This document shows positions 24,951-35,939 of a stretch of 64,000 bases of DNA, piece by piece (the first letter of the stretch is position 1; the number at the start of each line of letters is the position of its first letter). The stretch spans positions 135,622,420 to 135,686,419 of the forward strand of contig NC_080540.1 of the NCBI RefSeq assembly GCF_028640845.1, given 5' to 3'. Source of the DNA: Ahaetulla prasina (lineage: Eukaryota; Chordata; Lepidosauria; Squamata; Colubridae). The notes below the pieces were generated by a model. It was not told the DNA's origin, searched no databases, and saw nothing but the letters and a program-made list of their open reading frames with translations. The position numbers and the translations under genes are program-made.

Positions 24951-25612
24951 AACAGAAATAAAAGTCAAAATAATCTTGTAGGTTAGAGAAATGGACTGAA
25001 AGCCACAAAATGAGATTTGACAGAGAAAGACAAAATTATGCACTTAGCAAACTTAAGCCAAATATGCAGTTGTAGAAAAGGGGATAACATGCTTGGGAAT
25101 TAAGACTAGTTAACTGGAAGCTGAGTATCAGCAGAGTAGAATGAAAAGACAAAAAAAAAATTAGATTGTGTTAACAGAACTACCCTTTACAAACAGCAGG
25201 GAGTAATTGCTCTACTGTATTCCACTTTATTCTGCAATGTATTGTATTTAAGCTTCACAATGGCAACGCCACATGTGAAATGCTGTAACTTGTGTTCTTA
25301 GATATTGGGATGCAAGTTTGTAATCATGGCCATTGTGGCTTCATATTGGTTTGTGGTTGATACCATGGCAGCAGCTCTCTGACAAGATTTTATAGACATA
25401 ACTTTTATATAACTTAGAACTTGTAACTTGATAGATAATTCAACTTTCATACCAGTCTCCCTGCTTCTTAAGATCTGATTAAAGGTGAGTAACTGACTTG
25501 GTCATGAGAAGAAAAAAAAATATTTGCAGACATTGCCTGTAAATTATAAAAAATTTTATTCCATCCAGTTAAATCAGCATTGTCTTTAGCATAAGATGAA
25601 GCCCATCTTGAT
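24951..25612. other. Unassigned sequence
   Basis: Nothing recognised. Confidence 0.3.
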
Positions 25613-25615
25613 CAT

Positions 25616-25672
25616 AAAATTGGAAGGGATCTTAGAAGTTATCTAGCCCAGTCCTTCCTTAGTGCAGAGTGT
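25616..25672 (-). mobile_element. CR1-type LINE 3' end fragment
   Basis: The plus strand has TTGGAAGGGATCTTAGAAG then TTATCTAGCCCAGTC. This is the complement of the conserved CR1 3' region seen better at 44690-44715 and 43408-43455. Confidence 0.6.
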
Positions 25673-25810
25673 GAATTATAGCTGATAGATTTATTTATCT
25701 GACGTTTTCTGTTTCAACTGCACATTTTCCCCGTTTCAAGATTTGATCTGACTGCATGGCAAGCTAAGCCATACACCGTAACTTGGATTACAATGTCATT
25801 GGAGCCCCAA

Positions 25811-25940
25811 ACGTGCCTACCGTTCCTGTCCTATTGCTTTTCTTTTCTTCTTCCTATATATGTTTATATGTGTATATACTATATAATCTTTTTGTATGAT
25901 GTTGTGACAAAATAAATAAATAAATAAAAATAAATAAGTC
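25811..25940 (+). mobile_element. 3' tail of the 47-50 kb LINE family
   Basis: Shares CGTGCCTACC and TTCCTGTCCTATTG, then TATATA-rich sequence, then TTGTGACAAAATAAATAAAT with the 3' end of the LINE finishing at about 50098. It is 5'-truncated to about 130 bp and non-coding. Confidence 0.8.
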
Positions 25941-26465
25941 AACTGTGTTAAAGAAGAGTTCTTTTATTGCCAGGATATAAAATTTGGATAAATAACGAAT
26001 TATTTAAATCGCTATAAACCAAAATAAAATGTCAATATATGCTCATAATACCAAGCTTTTAAACTTTTTTTAACTAAAAGAAAAAGCAATCCATAAACAA
26101 AAAACCAAGAGAGTATTCCACCTCATTTCTCTATAAACATTTTAATAAGATGATGTGTGCTTGATTCATTACGAATGAGGAGATACGACTGAGCTCCAGC
26201 CACATGGCTAGATTTAATCTTTGAGCCAAAGATCAGGCAGATGGTGCTAAATGCTTAAACCTCCTGAGAGGAAGGGAGCAAACAATGTTTCTGATCTCCG
26301 AGTATTGTATTAGATTTATTGTTACTCTCGGTATGAAATCAAAAGCAAGGGAAATCAGGAATATTCAACTTATTTTCATTGTGCTCCGATTCCAATATTT
26401 TGGGGTGCTTCTTTTGCTATGAATGAAATTGCCCCCTTTCTCTCCCTACAGTGCAACATGTAGAT

Positions 26466-26662
26466 AAGTAGTGGGTTTCAATTTCGGTCGCTACCGGTTC
26501 ACTCATGGGTGCAGGAAAGCTCATGTGTGTGTGTGACGCTTCTGCACATGCACAGAAGCTTCTGCGCATGCACAGAGACGTCTGGGCGGGTGGGTAGAGC
26601 CTCCCGCCACAGCCACTACCGGTTTGCCCAATCTGGGGCAAACCGATAGCAACCCACCACTG
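26466..26662. mobile_element. hAT-type MITE with perfect 8-bp target duplication
   Basis: Begins AAGTAGTGGGTTTCAA and ends AGCAACCCACCACTG. The octamer ATGTAGAT flanks it exactly at 26458-26465 and 26663-26670. Inside are paired GCATGCACAGA motifs and GGGTGGGTAGAGCCTCC, as in the 4501 copy (opposite orientation). Confidence 0.88.
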
Positions 26663-26670
26663 ATGTAGAT

Positions 26671-28570
26671 GCAACTCCAAACAAGTTCCCAAGGGCAGCA
26701 TTATACTGTACCTGCCTCTGGTTTCTTGCTAGAGAAAGAGATGTAAATCAAATTAATAATAATAAAAAAAATTCATAGCTGTAATGATGCTGATCTCTCA
26801 AATTTGCATGGGCCAAGTTAACTGAAATTACATGGCAAAATGGAAATTTATAGAAATGTTGCTAATGCTTTAGATGCAACAAACACAGCCTACATACAGC
26901 CTGTGTGTTTAGAGTTTCTATGCAAGGGAAATGTTCACTATAAGGGATGTCTGAATATTTGCCTATTAATGAATCCAGCAAGAGAGGTTGGCAAAATGGA
27001 CATGTCGCTTTACAATCTAATAAAATAATTTTGTGTTCTATTAAATATTGTAAAAGATGTATTCTATTATCTATTATCTGTGTTCTATTACCGCTTTAGA
27101 GAGGGGCTAGTTAAACACACATATTGAATTATCAATGCAGATCTTAAAATTAATCCAAATATCCTTGGTACCCTCTTAACTGTTATCTTGGACTACAACT
27201 CCATCATACCCCAGCCACGCTGGCTAGGTATGGAGAAAGTGTTAATCTAAGGACATCTGGAAGGCTGAATTATGTATCTTTATAATGATATATACTTGAT
27301 ATATTACATAAAGCCTTCTTTATGATTCAAGACCACAAGAGATACAACTTGGGGAAAAAAATACCCTCTTTCAAGGTTTTGTACACTTTAATAAGGTTCC
27401 AATCTGATTCCTATATAAAATTTTGATTGCTGGGTTTAGCTAACCTTGTCATGCAATTTTCAGAAGTCTTGCAACATCTCTTCCAAGGAAAAGATCGTAT
27501 GTCATATGGAAGGGACTGTTCAGGTACCGTTTTGACAAAAAGTACTGCCAAGACTAAATGTTTGTCATTCAATTTACCATTACATAGGTTTGAAGAAACT
27601 GCAAAGAAATCACATTCCTTTTTAAAGGGCTGCAATTGCAAAACTACAAAAGGTTCACAATGCCTCCGCTTCCCTTTTGCCTTGTTTCCATGAAATCAAA
27701 TCTATATCTATTTGCAGAATTTAATCAATAGATTACATTTTCATGAATTATCCATCATATTTTTTCCATCTCTCCCTCTCGCTCTCTGTCTCATTCTCAT
27801 ACACCCAAAATATTTTACATTCACTTCTTATTCCAAGCATCTTAAGTATTCAAAACGCTGCAGATGGCATTTTCAAAAAAAATGCACTTAAAAGCCTTAC
27901 TCTGATCTAAGTACACAGTGTAAATTACAATATAAGTTACAGTGTAAAACTGTTGGGAGCGCTCCAGGCACAACTGTAATACAAAATTATTATTACTGTT
28001 ATTATTCATAATAGCCTTTGCTTTCAGAGTTTAGCTCGGCTCTCCCACTTGGTTTCCAGCACCACGTGTGCCTCTTACGCACACTTTTGTGAAGTCCTTA
28101 AGAGAATTATTTCGAAACAAAGAGCTCCATAGATTTCTCTGCTCAGCTCTCTCCTGTCCATGAGATACTTCATAGCTCTCTTTCTTGACGGCTTGTTGTA
28201 CGGCTCTTTTATTTATCCATCAGGATGGGCTGTGAAACCTGGGATTTTTATGGTGGGTTTTGTTTTTAGTTCAAGTTAGTTTGTTCATTCTTTTCTCTGC
28301 TTCTTTATTTGTTCATTAAGGATTCAATAAAAGTGTGATAAAAATGTCTATTTCAGTAGTTAATTGCACTTGCCAGTTTAATATGCAAGTTGTACTCCAC
28401 TCTCACTCCTGGGAGATATTCTGTGCCTTTCTGTAAATAAAAAAGGCAGCTTCTCTCGTCTACCAGACCAGTAAGGCAGACAGAGAAAGCACAGAATTGC
28501 TGTTGATTTGCTACTTTTTCCCCTCCTTCACCTGCACTCATTCCTGGTAGACCTTTTTTTTTTAAATGTA
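26671..28570. other. Mostly unassigned sequence
   Basis: No gene recognised. Around 27188-27240 the words GGACTACAACTCCATCAT and CCAGCCACGCTGGCTAGG resemble a common old vertebrate repeat, but its ends cannot be set. Confidence 0.3.
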
Positions 28571-28715
28571 TGGGAACCAGTGATGAAATCCAAATCTTTT
28601 TACTATTGGTTCTGTGGGCGTGGCTTGGTGGGCGTGGTGTGGCTTGATGGGCGTGACTTGATGGGCGTGGCAGGGGAAGGATACTGCAGAATCTCCATTC
28701 CCACCCCACTCCAGG

Positions 28716-30083
28716 GTGGGAATGGTGAGGCCCCTCCTCAAGAAGCCTTCCCTGGATCCAGCTATTTTAGCAAATTACCGTCCTGTCTCCAACCTTGGTT
28801 TTGTGGCGAAGGTTGTTGAGAGTGTGGTTGCACGACAGTTGCCCCAGTACCTGGATGAAACTGTCTATCTAGATCCGTTCCAGTCCAGTTTCCGGCCTGG
28901 TTACAGCACGGAAACAGCCTTGGTCGCGTTGGTTGATGATCTCTGGAGGGCTCGGGATAGAGATTGCTCCTCTGTCCTGGTCCTATTAGATCTCTCAGCG
29001 GCTTTCGATACCATCGACCATGGTATCCTGCTGCGCCGGATCGGGGGACTTGGAGTGGGGGGCACCGTTCATCAGTGGTTCTCCTCCTACCTCTCCGACT
29101 GGTCGCAGACGGTGTTGACAGGAGGGCAGAGATTGGCCCCGAGGCGCCTCTTATGTGGGGTGCCGCAAGGGTCAGTTCTCTCGCCTCTTCTGTTCAACAT
29201 CTATATGAAGCCGCTGGGTGAGATCATCCGTGGTTTTGGGGTGAGTTGTCATCTATATGCTGATGATACTCAGCTGTATATTTCCACCCCTAACCACCCC
29301 AACGAGGCTGTTGAAGTGATGTTCCAGTGCCTTGAGGCCGTACGGGTCTGGATGGGGAGAAACAGACTCAGACTCAATCCCACCAAGACCGAATGGCTGT
29401 GGATGCCGGCGGCCCAGTACAGTCAGCTAATTCCATCGCTGACCGTTGGGGGCGAGTTGTTGGCCACCACAGAAAGGGCTCGCAATCTGGGCGTCCTCCT
29501 GGATGTACGGCTGTCTTTAGAAGAACATATGACGGCCGTCGCCAGGGGAGCTTTTTATCAGGTTCTCCTGATACACCAGTTGCGCCCCTTTCTGGACTGG
29601 GCTTCCTTATGCACAGTCACTCATGCCCTTGTTACATCCCGCCTGGACTACTGCAATGCTCTCTACATGGGGCTTCCCTTGAAGGGTACCCGGAGGCTTC
29701 AACTGGTCCAGAATGCGGCTGCGCAGGTGATAGAGGGAGCACCTCATGGCTCCCGCATGACACCTCTCCTGCGCAGTCTGCACTGGCTCCCAGTGGTCTT
29801 CCGGATTCAATTCAAGGTACTTGTCATCACCTTTAAAGCGCTCCATGGTTTAGGACCGGGGTACTTACGGGACCGCCTACTGCCACCAGTAGTCTCACAC
29901 CGACTAGTGCGCTCTCACAGAGAGGGCCTCCTCTGGATACCGTCAGCCAAACAATGTCGGCTGGCGACCTCCAGGGGGAGGGCCTTCTCTGTGGGGGCTC
30001 CCGCCCTTTGGAACGAGCTGCCTCCGGGGCTTCGTCAACTCCCCCACCTCCGGACCTTCCACCGCGAGCTGAAGACGTTGTAG
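28716..30083 (+). CDS. L2-like LINE reverse transcriptase, 5'-truncated open frame
   Basis: This codes for the C-terminal part of a LINE polyprotein: the reverse transcriptase that copies LINE RNA at the target site, plus the tail. The frame is open for 455 codons. NYRPVSNL is at residues 20-27, LLDLSAAFDTIDH at 90-102, CGVPQGSVLSPLLF at 147-160, and the catalytic YADD at 181-184 (DNA 29256-29267), followed by NPTKTEWLW. The C-terminal part holds a RLQLVQNAAA segment and ends with the RAFSVGAPALWNELPPGLRQ motif typical of L2/CR1-group elements. The endonuclease is missing because of 5' truncation, and the apparent start Met is an accident of the junction. The copy at 57552-59048 is about nine in ten residues identical by eye. 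An open frame suggests a young insertion. Without a promoter or endonuclease it is probably not functional. Confidence 0.93.
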   Translation: MGMVRPLLKKPSLDPAILANYRPVSNLGFVAKVVESVVARQLPQYLDETVYLDPFQSSFRPGYSTETALVALVDDLWRARDRDCSSVLVLLDLSAAFDTIDHGILLRRIGGLGVGGTVHQWFSSYLSDWSQTVLTGGQRLAPRRLLCGVPQGSVLSPLLFNIYMKPLGEIIRGFGVSCHLYADDTQLYISTPNHPNEAVEVMFQCLEAVRVWMGRNRLRLNPTKTEWLWMPAAQYSQLIPSLTVGGELLATTERARNLGVLLDVRLSLEEHMTAVARGAFYQVLLIHQLRPFLDWASLCTVTHALVTSRLDYCNALYMGLPLKGTRRLQLVQNAAAQVIEGAPHGSRMTPLLRSLHWLPVVFRIQFKVLVITFKALHGLGPGYLRDRLLPPVVSHRLVRSHREGLLWIPSAKQCRLATSRGRAFSVGAPALWNELPPGLRQLPHLRTFHRELKTL

Positions 30084-30299
30084 TTTCGACGTGCAGGACT
30101 AGCTTGAACATAGTTTTAAATCGGGGTTTTGAATTAGGGGTTTTAGGGGTTTTAAATGGGGTTTTAATTGTATTTAAAAAATTTTAGGCCATTAATCGAA
30201 TCAGTTTTTTATATTGTTTTTAATTTGTATTATATGTATTTTGTTTTTACTGGCTGTGAACCGCCCTGAGTCCTTCGGGAGAAGGGCAGTATACAAATA
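28716..30299 (+). mobile_element. L2-like LINE copy A with 3' UTR
   Basis: The open reverse transcriptase frame is followed by a T-rich 3' UTR and the hairpin AACCGCCCTGAGTCCTTCGG...GAAGGGC, then AAATAATAAT. The same tail is on copies at 31885, 38924, 52661 and 57544. Inserted in a hAT-type MITE. Confidence 0.9.
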
Positions 30300-30301
30300 T
30301 A

Positions 30302-30376
<75 letters not shown>
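30300..30376. repeat. (AAT)n microsatellite at LINE 3' end
   Basis: About 25 AAT units grown from the LINE's A-rich 3' tail. Copy B at 59225-59253 has a short version. Confidence 0.95.
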
Positions 30377-30377
<1 letters not shown>

Positions 30378-30530
30378 TCCCCATTCCCTTCCCACTCCTG
30401 GGGGAAAGATATTGCAAAATCTCCATTCCCATTCCACTCTGTGGCCAGCCAGAGGCGGTATTTGCCGTTTCTCTGAACTGCTCAAAATTTCTGCTACCGG
30501 TTCTCCGGAACCTGCTGGATTTCACCCCTG

Positions 30531-31220
30531 ATAGGGATCCAAGGCCAATCAAAGTAGATTTATTCAGCTCCTTCACTATATACTACTGTAGCCCTCCATC
30601 TCATAGTGACCGTCTCAATTTTTCCTCCTGAAAACTCTTCCAGAATACCCAGCTGGATGGCAATTCTAGGATTTGCGCTATCAAGGGGGCAGCAGATTAG
30701 AGAAAGCTACTGTACAGTATGTATTTTGGTCTCGGGCAAACAAGTGGACCTGGTAGAAAGGAATAGTGTGTTTTTGTATCTTTATAAACTTTATCAATGG
30801 AGAAGAAAGAAAAGGACAATAACCAAGTGCAATAATTAAGATTAATTAAAGATTAAAGATTAAGAAACAACAAAAAAGGAAACAAATTTCAAATAATTTT
30901 TAAACATGCTTATAAATATTAGAAAAATTAAATAGACGATGGGACTTGCATTTTAAACAACAATTAAACTCGGACCAGATGGAATCGTATTGATCAGATT
31001 TTTGATGACATCAATAAACAATCTTCTTAGCTGCTGCCTACAGACAATAATTCTTTGCACTTCAGTAGATTCCAAATGCTAGGAATGCAATTCAACATCA
31101 CATTCCCACCTTTGACACTTATTTCTTTTCCAATCACTCCTTTTACAACCTGATGAATAATAAACTAAGACAATGTTACTGAGAGCAGGCCCCAAAGATC
31201 TGAGCTGTGCTGGACTTGCT
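30531..31220. other. Unassigned sequence
   Basis: Nothing recognised. Confidence 0.3.
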
Positions 31221-31223
31221 TTA

Positions 31224-31587
31224 TGGTAGGCCTTGACTTATGACTGTTCATTTAACAATGGTTCAAAGGTACAAAAGCACTGAAAAAAGTAACTGAGACC
31301 CATCCTCAAAATTATGACTGTCACACCACCCCTACAGACATGTGATTTCAATCTGCGTACTTGCTTGTAGCATCTTGCAGTCACATGATTGAGATTTGCA
31401 ACCTACCCAGCCAGCTGCAAATAAGCAAAGGCAGTGAAGAAATCAAATTTGCTTAATGATCATGGTAAAAAAATGGTTGTAAAATCCGTTCTAGTCACAT
31501 GATGATGCGCTTAATGACCACATCGTTTAATGAGTGAAATTTGACTGGAATATGACCCAACTGTGGTCATAAGTCAAGGACTACCTG
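31224..31587. mobile_element. Tigger-like MITE
   Basis: Starts TGGTAGGCCTTGACTTATGA and ends CATAAGTCAAGGACTACCTG. TA precedes the left end but GA follows the right end. The interior resembles the other five copies, with AATGACC and ATGGTTGTAAAA blocks. Confidence 0.78.
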
Positions 31588-31633
31588 GATACCACCGATG
31601 AAACCCAGCCCTGGCAAAACATTTTGCTAAATG

Positions 31634-31862
31634 TGAGCCGTGGTGGCACAGTGGTTAGAATGCAGTACTGCAGGGCTAACACAGCTCACTCCAGGCATTC
31701 GATTCTGAATGGCTCAAGGTTGACTCAACCTTCCATCCTTCTAAGGTCAATAAAATGAGGACACAGATTGTTGGGAGCAATATGCTGACTCCGTAAACCG
31801 CTTAGAGAAGGCTGTAAAGCACTGTGAAGCGGTATATAAGTTTAAGTGCTATTGCTATTGTT
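31634..31862 (+). mobile_element. tRNA-derived SINE with L2-type tail
   Basis: The head has box A-like GTGGCACAGTGGTTAGAATG at about 31643 and box B-like GCATTCGATTC at 31695-31705. The body includes CTCAACCTTCCATCCTTCTA and ATGAGGACACAGATTGTTGG. The 3' end is ACCGCTTAGAGAAGG...AAGCGGTATATAAG, a hairpin like those of the L2-like LINEs, ending in ATTGCT repeats. The pol III boxes make it transcribable in principle. It is not a tRNA gene, since the cloverleaf is lost. Confidence 0.8.
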
Positions 31863-31884
31863 ATTTTTCTGGGGTATTCAATAT

Positions 31885-32325
31885 ACGGGACCGCCTACTG
31901 CTACCAAATACCTCTCACCGACCCGTGCGCTCTCACAGAGAGGGACTCCTCAGGGTGCCGTCAGCTAGGCAGTGCCGTCTGGCGACACCCAGGGGAAGGG
32001 CCTTCTCTGTGGGGGCTCCCACCCTCTGGAACGAACTCCCTCCAGGACTTCGTCAACTTCCGGACCTCCGAACCTTTCGTCGCGAGCTTAAAACACACTT
32101 ATTTATCTGCGCGGGACTGGATTAGATTTTAAAGTTATGGGTTTTAAGGGGTTTTTATTATTTCTACTATTTTAAATTTGGGCAATAGAATAAGTTTTTT
32201 AATTGTTGTTTTTTTAATCTGTTTTTTTATATGTATTTTAACTGCCTGTGAACCGCCCTGAGTCCTTAGGGAGATAGGGCGGTATATAAATTTGAATAAA
32301 TAAATAAATAAATAAATAAATATAC
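31885..32325 (+). mobile_element. L2-like LINE copy D, 3' end only
   Basis: Starts within the C-terminal coding part: the 31925-32125 frame reads RSHREGLLRVPSARQCRLAT, then RGRAFSVGAPTLWNELPPGL, and ends FRRELKTHLFICAGLD. A 3' UTR with the AACCGCCCTGAGTCC hairpin and an (AAAT)n tail follow. The protein differs from copy A at many positions, closer to copy C, so it belongs to a different subfamily. It begins about 20 bp after the SINE ending at 31862. Confidence 0.85.
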
Positions 32326-32465
32326 TAACAAAAAAAACCCTGTTGTTGAATTATCAACATCATGCAATACTAATGCAACATTCTTTAAGCCCTAGGCCTC
32401 CACTGATCCGTTAAGAAAAAATATTCTAGCTCATTATTCCAAATTACCTGTAAATTACCCATATA

Positions 32466-32927
32466 CCATATTTTTTGGAGTATAAGACCCATCTATCTTT
32501 TTTGGTGAGGAAAACAAGAAAAAGAAATCTGCCTCTGCCTCCCAGCAATTTTGCCTCATTGCAGCAAACAGCAAATAGCCTGCTTTACTTTCATTTTCAT
32601 TTTCAGTATAGCTTGATTAGCACAAGAAAAACAAATCTGCTCCCAGCAATTTACCTCTTTGCAGCAAGCAGCAGAGGCCGGTGCAAAATAGCTGAGAGTT
32701 GGGAGGCTGATCCAGGACAATCAACTTGTGCTAATTAGGCTGTGCTGAAGGTAAAATGGGCTGTTTGTTCTTGCTGCTTGCTGCAAGGAGGTAAATTGCT
32801 GGGAGGCAGAGGCCAAAGGGTGGGGGCCAGTGGATGGGTAGGGCTACATTAGGTGTATAAGACACACCTAAATTTTCATCCCCTTTTAGGGGAGAAAAAG
32901 GTGTGTTTTATATGCCGAAAAATACGG
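32466..32927. mobile_element. MITE with GTATTTTTCGG-type termini and TA target
   Basis: Lies between TA (32464-32465) and TA (32928-32929). Starts CCATATTTTTTGGAGTATAA and ends TTATATGCCGAAAAATACGG, complementary with a few changes. The interior contains two related blocks on opposite strands (CCTCCCAGCAATTT near 32537 and AAATTGCTGGGAGGCAGAGG near 32793), so it folds back on itself. Tc1/mariner-type by its termini; no coding capacity. Confidence 0.8.
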
Positions 32928-33224
32928 TATATCTTATACAAAATTTCAAGTGAAAATTAACATTAAAACTTTTCCTAGTAGTATTAATAATTAATAATGT
33001 TAATGAAAATTCATTTTTATCCAATTCTTATACAAGTTTTATTTTTTATAAAACATAAGTCTTTATTGTGTTGGGTACTAATTTTCAGTGGCTACTTCTT
33101 GAACAATGTAGGCACCAACTACTGCACCTACAATTTTTATGTATTTATATTTTATTTTTCCATATCTTTTTTAAAGTAGTAATAAAGGTAAAGTCTCCTT
33201 TATGTTGAATCTCCTGAGAACTCC

Positions 33225-33515
33225 TGAATGTAGCTTCTCACTACAATTCAGAAGCGTTTTGCCATTTCCTTCTTCCATAATGTTGCTTCATCTTCCTAGT
33301 CTAGCTTACAACCCCCAAATTAAATCTTTCACTGAAGTAGAATAGAATGAATAGAATTTTTTATTGGCCAAGTGTGATTGGACACACAAGGAATTTGTCT
33401 TGGTGCATATGCTCTCAGTGTACATAAAAGAAAAGATACGTTCATCAAGGTACAACATTTAGTACGAACCAAGATCTACTTTATTTTGTTTTTGAGGTCA
33501 GCCAAGGTTAGCCAG
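33225..33515 (-). mobile_element. 5S-derived SINE split by a LINE tail
   Basis: The plus strand has TTTTGCCATTTCCTTCTTCC (Sauria-type body) near 33259. After the inserted piece come TTAGTACGAACC and TTTTTGAGGTCAGCCAAGG (33458-33505), the complement of diverged 5S rRNA. The two halves stand in the order seen at 59935 and 4850. Confidence 0.5.
33343..33450 (-). mobile_element. LINE 3' tail with ATTCT-type repeats
   Basis: The plus strand starts AGTAGAATAGAATGAATAGA, then TTTTTTATTGGCCAAGTG and GACACACAAGGAATTTGTC. Read on the minus strand it ends in ATTCT repeats, as CR1-type LINEs do. It is 5'-truncated and non-coding, and it interrupts a 5S-type SINE. Confidence 0.55.
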
Positions 33516-34985
33516 GTGTGTGTATATAAGCACACAGACATGTTTCTATATTAACATAGCAGTCCGTGATATCCTCCCCATCCCATACTGTGTTAGCACG
33601 CCATTTCAAAATGACAGTGGGAAGTTAGGAAATAAAAGAGATAATTCTTTTTTCTGCTTCCTCCCAAAGAGATATAAGATTATGCTTGTAATCAGGGTCA
33701 CAGCCAATCAGTTACAGATTAGTCTTGATTGATCCTATTATCCATTGCTTTATGAGGGTCTCACCTCCAATTATATCCTTACTGTACCTTAAAAACCTTA
33801 TTCCTCTTTACTATAAGCTAGTCCTCAGCCTAGTTGAGATTCTAGACGTAGAGCCTCTATGTCTTCTCCTCTGCAGGCATCATCTTCACTGCAATTTAAA
33901 AACAAAACAGGGAGCTATCTGCTATGCTTTTGTAACATTGTACAGCCCAGATGTTACGTAGGACTCCTTTTTTTAATACCATGAATATTTTGGTTGGGGT
34001 AGAATTCAGCAGTTCCTTGTAGAAGACTCGGAGCAGCAACAACTAAAAGTCATTTCAAACCCCATTCCTGGCGCTACCTATTCATTTATAAAAAAGCTAT
34101 TTTCATAGGAGCCCATTCACCATTTAATATCTGCTGAGTTTAACCGGCATCTGCTTGTGTTAGGCATTGCCACAGGGGGAATGGAACATTCTCAGTTAAT
34201 GCTACATATTTTATAAACACACTGCCTAGAATGCATGACAAAAGCAGCCTCCCCTAACCTAATGGCATTATGTCCAGGGATTATGGTAGTTGTGGTACAA
34301 CACTCAAAGAGGCTGGAGGAGGCTGTCCAGATTCAAAACCCTTTCAAGGAAGCATTCCAATTTGTTTTAATCCAAAAAGCATTTAAAGTAACTACTACAA
34401 CCCTATTTAACAAATAGTTTTACATTTTTCATTTCGATTCTTTTTTTCTATAAAGGCTTCTCAGGGATACAGAATTTTAAATAATTTCAAGTACTCATAA
34501 GCAAGTTGGCCTTTTCTGATAACCCAATTTTCCCAGTAAAATGTTCAAAGTTATTTTCAAAATAAAAATAAACATAGCAACTAACCCATCCGCACTACAT
34601 AGATATGCAATTTCTCTGCTTTTTTCTCTCTCTCTCCCTTTTGATGTAGCGTTATTTACTCTCTGGTATGCCTGAAATTGTAACAGAAGCTTCTCTTTAA
34701 TTATGGCATCTCCCACCATTTGCAGAAGTTTCCATCTCCATCAGAATATATTTCTCCTTATTTTACCATGAGTGATATACTTTAAAGTAGCAAAACTGAT
34801 AACTTAATGTCAGTGAATAAGAGTATATCCAAATCTACCTTTAGACTGAACTATTTGAGGGTATCAAAAAGAAAATTCCGATCAATTTTGAAGACTATTG
34901 TTTGACTAAGTAACAATAAAAAAAACTTTTCTTGGATCTAATCCTTGAGAATGAAAAAAGGAATTTTAGTATTGTAAGATACAAA
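33516..34985. other. Unassigned AT-rich sequence
   Basis: Nothing recognised apart from short homopolymer runs. Confidence 0.3.
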
Positions 34986-35150
34986 TTATTTGTGAATAGT
35001 TTCCATCAGCAAGTCAGCAATATTTATGTATGTTAACAGTGCCACTTAAAAATTGTCCTTTCAGTATATAATTAATATGACAATTTTTAAGTGGCACTGT
35101 TAACATACATAAATATTGCTGACTTGCTGATGGAAACTATTCACAAATAA
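34986..35150. repeat. Perfect 72-bp inverted repeat with 21-bp loop
   Basis: The arm 34986-35057 is the exact reverse complement of 35079-35150 over all 72 bases; I compared them base by base. The spacer 35058-35078 is AT-rich. Arms start TTATTTGTGAATAG and end CTATTCACAAATAA. No target duplication flanks the unit and the arms match no other repeat in the window. Single-stranded DNA or RNA of this stretch would form a long perfect hairpin. Confidence 0.97.
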
Positions 35151-35466
35151 AAGGAACTGACTGAATATTCAGGAAAGGAATCCTAGAGCTCAGCTAACAA
35201 ACCTGTGATAGTTGAATACATTTCACGTGGTTAATCAATGAAGTTCTGAAAACTTGTTACGTTCTCCCTTTCAGTCTGTGGAAAAAGTAATAAGATGGTT
35301 TATGTCCTGTCCGCTGGACATAGCATCTGAAAAAGCAAATAGATTACATATAGGTCTAGTCTTTCATTTCTCAATTTTAGATTTCAGTGTGCTTTCCACA
35401 TTACGGTACTTGATGAATTTTTTCAGAATTTTGAAAATAATATAGAATCATTAACTATGTGTGCTT

Positions 35467-35939
35467 CAATGGTGGGTTGTCCCCAGTTCGGACTGGTTCT
35501 ATAGAACCAGTTATATAGTTATAGTTATATAGTTATATAGAACCGGTAGTAAAACTGGCGGGAGGCTCCACACACTTTTTTTTTTATTTGCATTTATATC
35601 CCGCCATTCTCCGAAGACTCAGGGCTTACACTATGTCAAGCAATAGTCTTCATCCATTTGTATATTATATACAAAGTCAACTTATTGCCCCCAACAATCG
35701 GGGTCCTCATTTTACCTACCTTATAAAGGATGGAAGGCTGAGTCAACCTTGGGCCTGGTAGGACTTAAACCTGCAGCAATTGCAAGCAGCTGCTGTTAAT
35801 AACAGACTGCATTAGTCTGTTGAGCCACCAGAGGCCTGGTGGCTCAACCTGGTGGCTCAACACTGACCCGAACATCATCAAAAGTGATCTGTGCATGGGC
35901 GATCGAACCGGTAGTAAAGGTAAGTAGAACCCACCCCTG
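35467..35939. mobile_element. hAT-type MITE split by a SINE
   Basis: Begins CAATGGTGGGTTGTCCCCAG and ends GTAGAACCCACCCCTG. Flanking octamers GTGTGCTT (35459-35466) and CTGTGCTT (35940-35947) agree at 7 of 8. The left half has an unusual TTATATAGTTATAG tandem stretch at 35512-35540. A minus-strand SINE sits inside. Confidence 0.85.
35573..35870 (-). mobile_element. tRNA-derived SINE inside a hAT MITE
   Basis: Same family as 62986-63242, in reverse: the plus strand has TTTATATCCCGCCATTCTCC (tail hairpin, damaged), ATTGCCCCCAACAATCGGGG, AAGGATGGAAGGCTGAGTCA, and a tRNA-like head ending near GAGCCACCAGAGGCC. GGTGGCTCAAC is duplicated in tandem around 35838-35863 at the head end. Confidence 0.78.

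Larger units (their letters stand above)
28578..30530. mobile_element. hAT-type MITE split by an L2-like LINE
   Basis: The left part (28578 to about 28712) begins CAGTGATGAAATCCAAAT and carries several GGGCGTGGCTTG units. The right part (about 30377-30530) ends CTGGATTTCACCCCTG. Together they match the intact MITE at 15383-15589. The sequence between them is a 5'-truncated L2-like LINE. Flanks ATGGGAAC and ATAGGGAT agree only partly. The GGGAAAGGATACTGCA block occurs on both sides, which may be internal duplication of the MITE or a long target duplication of the LINE. Confidence 0.82.

Noticed and set aside
28716..30083. 455-codon open frame as a host gene
   Set aside because: Reverse transcriptase motifs, a repeated copy at 57552 and a LINE 3' tail show it is a transposable element.
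30201..30576. Frames with long Tyr or Leu runs
   Set aside because: They are translations of the (AAT)n microsatellite.
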